Shown here in pieces: positions 1 through 10,309 of a stretch of DNA of 64,000 bases (position 1 is the stretch's first letter; every line of letters starts with the position of its first letter). The notes beneath the pieces are model-generated. The model did no database searches and was not told where the DNA came from. It saw only the letters and a list, made by a program, of their open reading frames with translations. Both the position numbers and the translations under genes were made by a program. The DNA lies in contig OX352762.1 of the NCBI GenBank assembly GCA_947095585.1, positions 13,309,969-13,373,968 on the forward strand, written 5' to 3'. The stretch comes from Nephrocerus scutellatus (taxonomy: Eukaryota; Arthropoda; Insecta; Diptera; Pipunculidae).

Positions 1-1170
1 GAGGGATGATCGTCAGGTTTTAAAAAAAGGGAAGTTTGATTGACTGTGGAAACTGGAGAGGTATATGCGTTTTACCGGCCGTAGCCAAGATAATAGTTAA
101 AATCGTATTACATAGAACGCGTAAAGAAGCATTTATATTCAACTATTGACGTCGAACAGGTAGGCTCTCGCTCTTGATCCTCTTGCATCGATTACATAAA
201 CACCTTGCGGATTATAAAAGAGCTATGCGTCGAGTACAGATCTCTGCTACATCTACTGTACATCGATTTCGAGAAGGCTTTTGACAGCTTATATCCCAGA
301 AAAGCTTATAGCTATTATTAAAGCTACATACGAAGGAAGTCCTACACAACGGTAAGGTGTCCGAGGAGTTTGAAGTCCAAAGTGAAGTACGTCAGGAGTG
401 CATACTATCACCGCTCTTATTCCTAGTGGTCATCATCGATGTACTCCGTGCAGAACTGACGGAAGGGAACATTGGAATTCGATTGACTATGACAACTTAC
501 CTTAAACACCTAGACTACGCTGACGATGTTTGCCTGCTATTACTTCGGATAATGGACCTTCATATGATGGCCCTAAATATAGAAACCGAAGCAAGCAAAG
601 TGGGGATCAAGATAAACACTGCCAAAATAAAAGCCTTGAACCCTTCCAACACCCGCTCTCAACTCAACATTGCTGGTCGAAAAAGTTGACAACTTTCTAT
701 ACCTAGGAAGTGTGATCTCGGCTGATCGCAGTGGCACCGAACTGGATGTGTGCAGCAAAATCGGGCAAGCAAGGGCTGTGTTCGGATTGCTATCGAAAGT
801 CTGGAGATGCAATATTTTCAGCATTGGAACTAAGCTTCGACTGTTCCGCTAAAACGTAGAATCAGTACTGTTGTACGGGTGCAGTACTTGGAATGTGGAT
901 ACCACATGCTGTAATCTTTTGTAAACAAATGCCTACGTATTATCTTGTGGATCTATTGGCCCAATCGTATATCCAACGACGAACTTCATCGGAGAACGGG
1001 CCAAGAACCTATAGACGTTATTGTGCGAAGTAGCGGACAGGGTGGCGAAGGACAGTGATTAGGAAGCAGGGTAATTGGGAATAAGTTGGAGGCAGCTCAA
1101 ACGCGTTGCAGAAAATAGAACAAGATGGCGCGTAGGCGTTGTTGACGCACTATGCCCCTCGAGGAAATGA
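1..1170 (+). mobile_element. LINE-A (RTE-like) reverse transcriptase remnant, open at the window edge
   Basis: Decayed reverse transcriptase of a non-LTR retrotransposon, readable only by switching frame. In order: a DCGNWRGI-type block near 40-65, a thumb-entry segment near 150-200, LLYIDFEKAFDS near 245-290 with the motif A aspartates, a degraded QGC-LSPLLF block near 390-430, and the catalytic YADD box intact at 516-527. YLGSVISAD near 695-725 and TKLRLFR near 830-850 follow, and the C-terminal region runs on to an ALCPSR-like end near 1150. Stops and frameshifts break it, so it is not functional. The start lies outside the window. Family placement as RTE-like rests on protein motifs recalled, not on a search. 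Confidence 0.85.
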
Positions 1171-2292
1171 TCAGTGGAGATGTCTATGGGTCGCATCTTT
1201 GGTAGAATGGCGTCAGTGATATTTATGTTTTTTAATGATTTAATAAAAATGCAGTAAAAATACATCATCGCTGTATACAACGACACACAACATCTGCGAT
1301 ATGGAAACATTGCTCCATGTAATATTTCCAAATGATAGATTGTACAACTATTTGTCACAAAGCGCACCTTTTGAAGCGAATAAATTGAATTTTGCCCAAA
1401 TGTCAATTAACCGCATATGTGCAATGGTGTAACGAACGTGGGTCGTATCATTAGCATCACACATGCTCTAATTACCACCAGTTCGTCGGACAATATGTCA
1501 CAGAGTTTGACAGTTTGACATTTTGACATTTAAACACACATATGTGTTAACAATTGCCAAACGCTACCCATCGCAAGTGCAGCATGATGAATGAACAACT
1601 GGTCGGCGGGTGCCACTGACTGAGTGAAAAGTGTGCCGGAATTTGTCGCATCATGAACATCCGCAACGCATCAGGAAATCATCACAAGCACGAGCTGGAT
1701 GTGGCGGCAGCAGATGGAGCCTGATGCTAAAATGCCAACCGATTGAAATTGCAATTTACCACGGATGGCCACAGCATCCAGGACACACATACACACACAT
1801 TTGAAGCACCACCTAAAGCTGACAATTTCTTCACACAGTTGTTGCTGCAGGTTGCAGATTGGAAATAAAATAGCAACAACAACAATAACAGCTACAAAAA
1901 TGGAATAACATTTCCATTCATCCGAATTCGGCTTTTATCGGATGCACACAATTTCCATTGCATTTAAATAGGAAATTGAATTTCCATTATTTCAGTCAAA
2001 TGTTCCACAGACGTCATCGCTCCAATGGTCAACCAGCTGGCGGGATTTGTTATCGGTGAGAAGAGGCTGTGGCTTATTGGCTTGATATTAATACGGAAAG
2101 GTGTTATGATTTTGTTACAGCACGACTGAAAACCATTCTCACCAATTAAAGGTAGAAGCGAATGTAATTTTTAATTAGAGGAAATCAAACGCCTTCTTGT
2201 TGATCTTGCAGCTGCAAGATTAAAAAGCTAAACTGAGTGCATTATTTTGTAGTAAAAAGTAAAAAGGAGAAGTATGCTAAGATCATTCTGAT
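1171..2292. other. No gene recognised; AT-rich intergenic or intronic sequence
   Basis: Holds short simple runs only: repeated TGACA/TTTGACA words near 1500-1530, a CA-rich run near 1780-1800, and CAA/CAATAA words near 1870-1890. I see no conserved protein segment or RNA gene. Confidence 0.6.
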
Positions 2293-5085
2293 GGTTCACC
2301 ATCATCATATTTGGCTCAACAACCGGTGTCCGGTCCTGGCATCCCGCAAAACATCGCTCTACCGGTTCCAATTTTCATCCCATCCTTCAGCGTGGGTCTT
2401 ATCGGCCTCGCTGTCGTGTTTGATAAATCATATCGCAAAGGACTTTCTCTTCGCTCATGTGAACTAGGTGTCCTGCCCACCGGAGCCTACCAAGCTTAAT
2501 TCTCTTCAGGATGTCGACATCGCGGTCATCTCATCTCGACATCTCAACATTATAGAGTCTCCGGAATCGCACTTCCTCACATACGGCGCCAACAATTCTC
2601 AGTACGACTTTTCTCTCGAACGCGGCTAAGAGGTCAAAAACTTTTTGCTAAGCACCCAAGTCTCGGATCCATATGTAAGTATTGGTATGATCATTGTCTT
2701 ATATACCAGCAGCTTGGATGTTATGGTTAAGTTCCTGGATTTGGCTTTGTTGCCGTTGAGCAACGGTGCGCGTATTTCTGGTTTCATAATGTTATCGGCT
2801 GCTACAGTTGCCCCGAGATAGTTAAAGTATTGCACTACTTCAAATTCGCACTCCACTTTTTGAATTGAGGGACCAATGTTGGATCTTCTACTCGCAGTCG
2901 TGGCCACCGTGTTCTTTATGTTGCTCTCATTTATATGCAGCCCCAGATTTCGTGACGCCTGCTCGATCTGGATGAAAGCTTCCTGTACAGCCCTTTGGTT
3001 TCTACCAATGATGTCGATCTCGTCTGCGTAAGCTAGTTTCTGAATGGACTTACAGAGGATTGTTCCTCTCGCCGTTACGTCATAGTCTCGGATCACTTTC
3101 TCCTACGACAGGTTAAAGAGGTTGTCGGATTCCGTTATAAATATTGAATGGGCTTAATAGTGAGCCTGATATTTTTCCTTGGCTTTTAACATTGGTCGTG
3201 GTCATCGTAAATAGTCATGGTCATCGTAAATAGTCGTGTCAGTTTATTTGGGATGCGAAATTCTCTCATGTCCGCTTAAACTCTGTAAAAAGATGGTGTA
3301 GTGAGTTTTGAAACTCTAAACATTTTTCCATCACCTGCCTAAGGGTGTAAATCTGATCAGTTGCTGATTTGCCTGAGGTGAAGCCACCCTGGTATGGACC
3401 AATGATGAGTTTACCGTATGAGGCTATCCTGTCTTGTAGTATTGCGGATAAAATCTTTTACGCGGTACTCAACAACGTTTTACCACGATATTTGCTGCAT
3501 GTTGTTATATCTCGCTTCTTATATATGGGGCACAGGATGCCTATTCGCCAGTCTTCTGGCATAGTTTCTTCCTCCCATACTTGCACTATTATTTCATGAA
3601 TTGCTTAGTGTAATGTGGGGCCTCCTGTTTTTATCAGTTCCGCTGGGATCCCATCAGATCCTGGGGCCTTATTATTTCTGAGCCGATTTATCGCTCTGCT
3701 AGCTTCGACTGTGCTTGGTGGCGGCAGCATAGAATGATCTTCGTTCATACTGCTCTTCCCATCGCTCTAAGATGCCTTTAAGATCGGCTATCAGATTAGC
3801 CTCTTTGTCCTTGCAGTATTTGCAACGCGGTATATATTGCCTCATACCGCGGACTTTTGGGTAGAACTTCCGCGCCTGGCGCGATCCTTGCTCTCTGTAC
3901 TGTTCTAGTTCACGGACGAGATTCTTCTCCAAGGCTGCTTTCTTTCGTCGGTGAAATGTTTTTTCATATCTTCTGAGCTCTTTATATTCATCTTCGCGTG
4001 GTCGCGTTCTATGAGATTGTTGCCTTGCTTCGTACACAACATTCCTACGCTCCGTTGTTAGCTTTCATTGAACCAGTCGATTCGATCTCTACGACTACTG
4101 CCTAAGATGGAGTCAGCAGTACTAACGAAAGTATTTTTAAGGCGTTTCCATTTCTCTTCAACGCCTGACATCTCTGTCCCTGGACTTACTCTCCCTGCTT
4201 TTAGGGCTAGTCCTAATGCTTGACAGTAGTTGTTTCTGGTATCTTCGTTGCGAATGGCAGCCGTGTTGACTCGAGTCTGATTCGCGGATGCAGTCTTTCG
4301 TGATGATGCAATCCTCGCTCTGAGCACCATACCAACAAGATAGTGGTCCGTGTCGACGTTGGCACCGCGGAACATTCGTACCGTCATCAGATTTGGGTTG
4401 TGGCGGCGGTCTATCAACACGCGATCTATCTGGTTGTGAGTGACTCCACCAGGAGATATCTAGGTGGCTTTATGGATATTTTTACGCGCAAACCTTGTAC
4501 TCGCAACGACCAAATTATTGCTTGCTGCCATCTCTATGACTCGTTGTCCATTGTCATTAGTGTTCTCGTGTAAACTATGGGTGCCAATGTACTGCCTGAA
4601 TACTGGCTCCCTACCTATTTTAGCATTCATATCCCCTAGAATGATTTTTACATCATACTGAGAATACAATGAATACATAAGATACAAAGAATTCTTCTTT
4701 TTCATCATCTGGGAAATCCCCTGTAGGCGCGTGAACGTTTATGAGGCTTATGTTTTTAAATCTGTCCCGCACGCGAAGGGTGCATAGCCGTTCATTTACT
4801 GCTTTAAAGCCGATAACGGTGGGTTTCATTCTTTTGCTGACTAAAAACCCGACCCCGAGCACATGATGTCTTGTATGACAGCTGTAAGATATGGTATATT
4901 CTGATTTTTGTAAGACACCATTTTCCGTCCACCGCATCTCCTGGATTGCTGTTATGTCAGCCTTATATTTAGAAAGGGTATCGGCCAGATGCTGTGCAGC
5001 GCGAGCATTCTGTGTTATTCCTCCTATTCTGCTGATAGCTGACCTCCAAATATTTACATGTAGACCATTAATATTGTAACTTAGA
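2293..5085 (-). mobile_element. LINE-B (RTE-like, CFDP2/BovB-type endonuclease), longest copy, degenerate
   Basis: Reading leftward on the minus strand from 5085: an ADITAIQEMRW endonuclease block (about 4920-4960), LGVGFLVSKRMKP and LINVHAPT (about 4730-4870), ILGDMNAKIGRE (about 4600-4640), VLIDRRHNPN and the DTDHYLVG catalytic histidine block (about 4340-4420). Then comes a basic connector rich in R/E/K (3699-4037), a QCGF-like RT entry lost in frameshifts, and the palm at 2626-3096, where the catalytic box reads YADE, so one of the paired aspartates is changed. The C-terminal part reads LTYGSETWVLSKK. The 3' end carries a short (ATG)n-like tail near 2293-2310, as RTE elements often do. 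Many stops; inactive. Confidence 0.85.
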
Positions 5086-5125
5086 AAAACTATAATTTTT
5101 CTTTTTAAATAAATTTTAACTTAAA

Positions 5126-5725
5126 TTATACCAGGACAAACGGAAATTTCTTACATTTTGCGTGATTTGTCGCCCCTGATTGGTAGATGGAGCTGAGTGA
5201 TATGTATGATACTGTATCGTTGTTTGCTTGTTGACCAGCTGATTCATTGACAGTTGAATAATTAGCACAGTTTAGTTCATGTTTTCCGCATTTTAAGCCC
5301 TGATTTAAACTCCATGTAAAACTTTGTTTTGATTTGTTTGAAATTTGGGCTTTCGGCTCCGCATCGCTTTGGTTTGCTATGTGGGATATTAAATTCCCTT
5401 CTGTGCTTCGCATTTGACTCGCCTCCATCTGTTCCTCTAATCATCTGTTTGTTTAAAACCTGGTTTTACAGCACTTTAATTTCTTTGTGTAGTTTGGTCA
5501 TATCCGAAAGTTTGACTACTTCTTTTAAAGTCTCTTTAATTTCCTTAAGATTCACATCAAGATTCTCCTACATAGCAGTACGAATCATCTCCTTATTCAT
5601 GACGTTGCGCGGACTTTTCTTACTTGGGTTAGATTTCGCTGGGTGTACTATAGGCTGGAGTACACCCACTTTCGCTGTGAAATGTAAAATGTCAATATCA
5701 GCCACATTAACAAATCGAATTTAAT
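5126..5725 (-). pseudogene. Possible decayed ORF1 or 5' region upstream of LINE-B
   Basis: Directly upstream, on the minus strand, of the LINE-B endonuclease. A lysine/glutamate-rich, coiled-coil-like stretch is visible near 5460-5590 (NLKEIKETLKEVVKL) and an open stretch of 100 codons spans 5126-5428. No zinc knuckle or RNA-binding domain can be read. It could be the ORF1 of the same LINE, or unrelated AT-rich sequence with a chance reading frame. The plus strand of the same interval also has a 131-codon open frame, which weakens the coding claim. Low confidence. Confidence 0.25.
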
Positions 5726-5957
5726 GAAATTTGACATGTAAGTTATTGGCTGATAGGGGAAGGTTATAGGCTATAGTACACCCCTGCTTACCCTGTGGCA
5801 AGCTGGTGGGGGGAATGTAAAATTTTAACGTTATACTCATTTAACAATTTTTATAAATTTTTTAATGTAAATTATTATAAGGTGGGAGATGGTTATAGGC
5901 TATTGTATACCCAGGGGGTTCATGTGTACGGGTAGCAAAGCGTCAGGGAACAGCTAG
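5640..5957 (+). repeat. Three imperfect direct repeats ending in a Helitron-like CTAG terminus
   Basis: A word of the type TATAGGCTATAGTACACCC occurs near 5648, 5765 and 5893, a spacing of about 120-127 bp. The stretch ends with ACGGGTAGCAAAGCG (5928-5942) and then CTAG at 5954-5957. CTRR after a GC-rich segment is the classical 3' end of Helitrons; I cannot fold a good hairpin here, so the assignment is tentative. Confidence 0.4.
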
Positions 5958-6239
5958 TTTGTGAACGAACTTGTGTTTTTATTTGCAAAAAGGGCTCTAG
6001 AAATCCCTACATATCGTAACAATATTTTGAAATGTACACGTTTGTTGCCAAATCAACTTAGCGGTTGCAAAATTTTAGTAGGTAGGCATCATATAGTAGG
6101 TAAAATGTCGAGTAGATACAAATATTACACTCTACAGGAAGCAGCAAATTCATATTTTGAATTAGAATGAAATGTTAACTGTAGTGAATAAATTCCTCAA
6201 TAAAATGGCCTAATGCTTTAGACGGGGCAACTAAACAGT

Positions 6240-6525
6240 ACATTAGCCAAATGATATATAATTGATGGACTTAGGTAGGGTGTGAATTTAATACCCCGGG
6301 GCCCAATCACTTCCAAATATTTACAAAAAGTGTTGTCCATCGGAGATACAAATGTGAAAATCGGGTACTTTTTGTAAATTTTAACTGAAAGTGTTGTCAT
6401 GGGGGATACACATGTGTGCAAAGTTTCAATAAAATCGGGCTTTAGGAAGTGGATTAAAAAAAGATCACAATATTTGGTGTGCCTCTCCGAAGGCCGGCCA
6501 GCCACGGGCACGTGAAGTTAATATA
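6240..6525 (+). repeat. Dispersed repeat X, copy 1 (interrupted by a SINE; continues at 6832-6856)
   Basis: Noncoding repeat with two internal subunits of about 80 bp, each carrying GTTGTC(C)AT..GGAGATACA and CACATGTG words followed by AATCGGG. The end reads GCCACGGGC, then TTAATATAGAGAATTTAAAAA, resumed after the SINE. Related copies lie at 24640-24951 (+), 7085-7215 (-) and 32285-32390 (-). The copy around 5640-6240 between this and the preceding repeat holds no gene. Confidence 0.75.
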
Positions 6526-6831
6526 ATAATAATAATAATAATAATATTCGGCGCGACAGACTATTGCGGTCCAAGGCCAAGCTTCTCGCGACCATTTGTG
6601 TTTGCACATTTATATGTTTGGACACAAATGGAAGGGACATACAATTTAAGGCCGGATCCGAACGGCAAATTGAGAAGCTTTCCGTGAAAAGTTATTACTC
6701 TCGGAATGTTTGGCACCCATTCGCGAGAGGTGGGACACCATGAAAAATACTTTTGGTGTTACTGAGATTCGAACCACGAACCTCCTGCTAAGTAGCCACG
6801 CGCATTTCCACTTAGCCACGGCACCCACGCA
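6526..6831 (-). mobile_element. tRNA-derived SINE, copy 1, with target-site duplication
   Basis: On the minus strand the element opens with a tRNA-like head. Box A TGGCTAAGTGG is the complement of 6808-6818 and box B GGTTCGAATCT the complement of 6765-6775, the two RNA polymerase III internal promoter boxes. A body follows with CCGGCCTTAAATTGTA-type sequence and an inverted pair around ACACAAATGG, and then an (ATT)n tail at about 6526-6546. It is flanked by an 11-bp direct repeat AAGTTAATATA at 6515-6525 and 6832-6842, so its borders are well defined. The target is repeat X. It has no coding capacity and would have relied on a LINE for movement. Confidence 0.88.
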
Positions 6832-7084
6832 AAGTTAATATAGAGAATTTAAAAAAGACTTTACATGGAGGCGATGTTCATTTCAGTCAACGCAAATGGC
6901 ATTTAAAGCATCTCATCAAATTCCTGCTGTTGTAGACTTCCACTTAAATATTCAACAAATATATTATTAGCGAAATGTTTAAACAAAATGCACAGTTTAC
7001 AAAAATGTTTTCCATTCAAAAATTTCGAACTTCATTCAAAATTCATTCGGATGAAGTAATAAAGTTTTAGATCCTTTTTCAATT

Positions 7085-7215
7085 CTCTAATTGAACTAGC
7101 ATCTGGATGTGTTTGTTTCTGTCTGGTTGGCCAAAATTTGTAATAAATTTTTAATCCACATCCTAAAATCCAAACCTTGCACACATGTATATCTCCGATT
7201 AGAGAATTTAGAAAA
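7085..7215 (-). repeat. Dispersed repeat X, partial copy
   Basis: Reverse-oriented match to the end of repeat X: TTTTTAATCCACATCCT, TTGCACACATGTATATCTCC and AATTCTCTAATTGAA at the outer edge, corresponding to the X terminus. About half the length of copy 1. Confidence 0.65.
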
Positions 7216-8089
7216 CAAATTTTAATTGTTATGGGTTGCTTTAAAAAAGCCCTGGAATTTATAAATCAATTAATCTGCCTGTGATCAAACCGACAGGATA
7301 TTTGGATTTATATTTTAACGTTAATTTCTGTTTAGTCTGCCGTAATATTCTGTCGTTTAATTGTTTCAAGCTTTTGTGCATACAGTGCTCTGTGTGCCTG
7401 AAGCTGCCAGTTTTCATAAACTTCAATTGGTCCACTTATCATTATTATTAGCATAAGATATGTACTTCAAGAACATTAATGTGCATGACTTGAATCATGC
7501 TAAAGCAAACAAAGTCATGCTTAAAATATTATTCGCACATACCTTACTTGAAAAAACAATTCTCAATTGAGTTTAAAACAAACAATCTGCCTCAAGTAGC
7601 GCACCTTCGGTAAACAGTTTACTTCATATTATATAGCGACCAACTCATGCATCAAGAATGGGCTTTTGTATGTGCTGCAACGACGAAGCCCATACGTCCT
7701 ACTTTTATTATAGTAAAAGCTTTATGTCTACAGACATTCCTTTTTTTTTTTTTATTTAATTTAGGCTGCTTTAAAATTTGCATTAATAATTATTCTCTCT
7801 CAGTTGCGTTGCATGGCTTGTTGCACAATTGTGATTCTGAAATGATATGGTTCTTAATAATATAATAATTTTGATTAAATTAAAGATCAATAACAGTAAA
7901 ATAATTAATCGAAATAACTTTCGATAGTTGTTGGGAACTATGTTCTGAATCTAATGTGGCTCATCAATTAAGCTCCTCCTGGTCTAATAATATTTATTAG
8001 CTTTTTTTATAGCATTTTCCATTTTTTACACATCCCATATAATGAGTGCTTTTAAGCCGGATAGAACTTGAATTTGTAAAAAATAACAC
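7216..8089. other. No gene recognised
   Basis: AT-rich; a run of T at about 7740-7753. Open frames are short and show no family motif. Confidence 0.55.
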
Positions 8090-9200
8090 AACAATTTTCT
8101 TTTAATCAAAATTTTTTATTCATTCATGGCATTGACATTTGAAAATGATTTCGTCATATGTCCACTGCAGCTGTTCTTAACGAAGCGCATTCTGAACATC
8201 CAATTTTGGGACACTTTTTCGAACACTGCTGACCATGTGTCACAAATTAAATGAATAATAGTGGCCTCCTAGGCGTCAATTGTTGATGTGTTATCACCAT
8301 AAGCCAGTGTCTAAACGTGACTCCACAGGAAGTAATCGAGAGGTATTAAGTCGCAACGACCTTGGAGGCGAATTGCAAGTGCATTTCTCGAAATCCACGT
8401 ATCACCATATTTTGATTTCAATAAGTCGATGGTTGCCGTCGCCGTATGGCACGTAGCACCATCCTTTTGAAAACATATCTCGACCTGATTAATGTCATCC
8501 ATTTTTTTTTAAACAAGTCGTTTCTCATGGTATAGTAACGTTCTCTATTGACAGTAACATGAACTGTGGCCTCATTTATAAAGAAATAAGGTCCGATGAT
8601 GCCACCAGCCTCATCAAACCTCACACCAAACAGTGCATATTTCTGAATGTAATGGAGTCCGGAGGGTCTCTTGGGGATTAGTCTCACCTCATATGTGGCA
8701 ATACTGCTTATTAACTAACCGGTTAAGCCAAAAATTAACCTCATCACTAAACACGCAATTTTACGATAAAACAACGGGTGAGCTTCCAACTGCTTTAAAG
8801 ACAAATATGGAAAAGTACTACGTCTCGTGGCTTTAATTCCTATACCAGCAGGATCTTACGAGTATAGGCCTAGGATCTTTGTGCAAAATTTTCCACCTAG
8901 TGGACGGACTTCCCCCAATTACTGCGGCTTACGACATATCGATAAAATTCGATCTTCGACTACACTTGCATTTACAGCGGCAATATTCTCTTCAGTGCGC
9001 ACATGTGAGATCGCGTTGCATTTATTCTGGATCGAGTTCTTAAGTAAATCTCCTTGAATTTGAATTTCTATAATATCTTCCTCAAGTTAAAGCGACATAA
9101 AACAGTCCATGAGCTCAGGAAGATATACACCGACATGACCAAATGACTGGCCTTTATACTCTTTGATGGTCATTGCAAAAGCCAACATCAATGGAAATTA
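8090..9200 (-). mobile_element. Mariner-like (IS630-Tc1-mariner) transposase pseudogene, DD41D type
   Basis: A DDE transposase of the Tc1/mariner superfamily, readable across frames on the minus strand: a RSxENIAAV-like helix-turn-helix edge (about 8950-9030), ELKPRD (about 8810-8840), SDEVNFWLN with the first aspartate at about 8743-8745, and GGIIGPYFF (about 8580-8615). FQKDGATCH follows with the second aspartate at 8461-8463, then CDLIPLDYFLW with the third at 8335-8337. Exactly 41 residues separate the last two within one open frame, the DD41D spacing known from the rosa elements of tephritids. Frameshifts near 8500 and upstream stops kill it. The N-terminal DNA-binding part and terminal inverted repeats are not seen. 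Confidence 0.85.
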
Positions 9201-9599
9201 GCGACGCTTCATTTTGAATAGCAAAGTACTTTCGCTTGGATCCAAATCAATTCTAGAAATTCAATTTTCTTCCCCTTTATTACTTCCTGTGATAATTTCT
9301 GCTTATATACAGTTTCGATGAAGTCTCCTGACTATTAATCGAGTTACATTCAACAAACCCTTTCTTGGGTTTAGTTTTCGAAGAAGCATGATCAACACAA
9401 TTTGAGTTAAACTCAGAATAACCCATTGGATGTATACCACGATTACTTACTTATGATTACTTATGGAGCAGTGGCATGGGATAAATGCACCTAATTTCAA
9501 TTCTAATACATGTTGCATTGTGCGTGTAAAAATTCAACAGGAAAATCAAGCTTAAGTACGCTAGGTGAGAACCCATCAAAAATGATAGATTCTTTTTTC
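9201..9599. other. No gene recognised
   Basis: Probable continuation of transposon flank; no motif identified. Confidence 0.5.
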
Positions 9600-9865
9600 T
9601 ACCACCTAACCATTTTTCCATTTTTCATGGGAGCACCAAACGATCATATGGTGTGAATATGAACCAAATCCAACCATTCAGATAAATTTTCGTAAATATC
9701 TCGACTCCAGCTCCACCCAACGGGTCAAAAAAAAAACTGAAACTTATCGGAGCACAAATCGAACATATGGTGTGAATTTGGCTTTGATACGTCCAGTGGT
9801 TTAGGCGGGATGAGGCGACAAAAAAGCGTTATATCCATACAGACAAACAGACAAAGGTAATTATG
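9600..9865. repeat. Imperfect tandem duplication of about 120 bp with a transposon-like end
   Basis: The word ATCATATGGTGTGAAT near 9644 recurs as ACATATGGTGTGAAT near 9765, each preceded by GGAGCAC, giving two units. The stretch ends with ATACAGACAAACAGACAAAG near 9837-9856, a tail type common at insect transposon ends. Confidence 0.45.
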
Positions 9866-10309
9866 TTATCATGCTATTTTGTAGAGTGCGAGCTAATGAA
9901 AGTTGAATTTACATAAAAAAATTTATTATTCAGGTACACTCAAGAAGGTGTTTTTTTTGCTTTGGTCTCTGCGAAATTTCAGTTAATTGGCATAAATGTC
10001 TAAATCTTACCTGGAAGACATAGAAAGATATTTTTTTTAAAGTGGATTTAGTGTATAGATTATAATGAAGATGTCGAGGAATTTGCTTACAGATTGCCTA
10101 AACGAAAGTCACTGATTTTGACGACAACCATTAATAGCAGTCCCGGCCCGGTACAGCAACTCCAATACTGCGTTTATGTAAACTAAATTTTGGGTATTTG
10201 GAAAACCTGCAAAGATTATCGAACTTGATGAGTGAACAAAATTAAGACAAAGGTCTTTACCGCCCGACTTAAGTAATTTTTGATACTTTTGTTAACTCGT
10301 TTTCCATAC
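9866..10309. other. No gene recognised
   Basis: AT-rich, poly-T at about 9951-9957 and 10031-10039; nothing identifiable before the LOA endonuclease. Confidence 0.5.

Noticed and set aside
2237..2499. Plus-strand frames over the LINE-B 3' end
   Set aside because: Shadows of the minus-strand LINE C-terminus.
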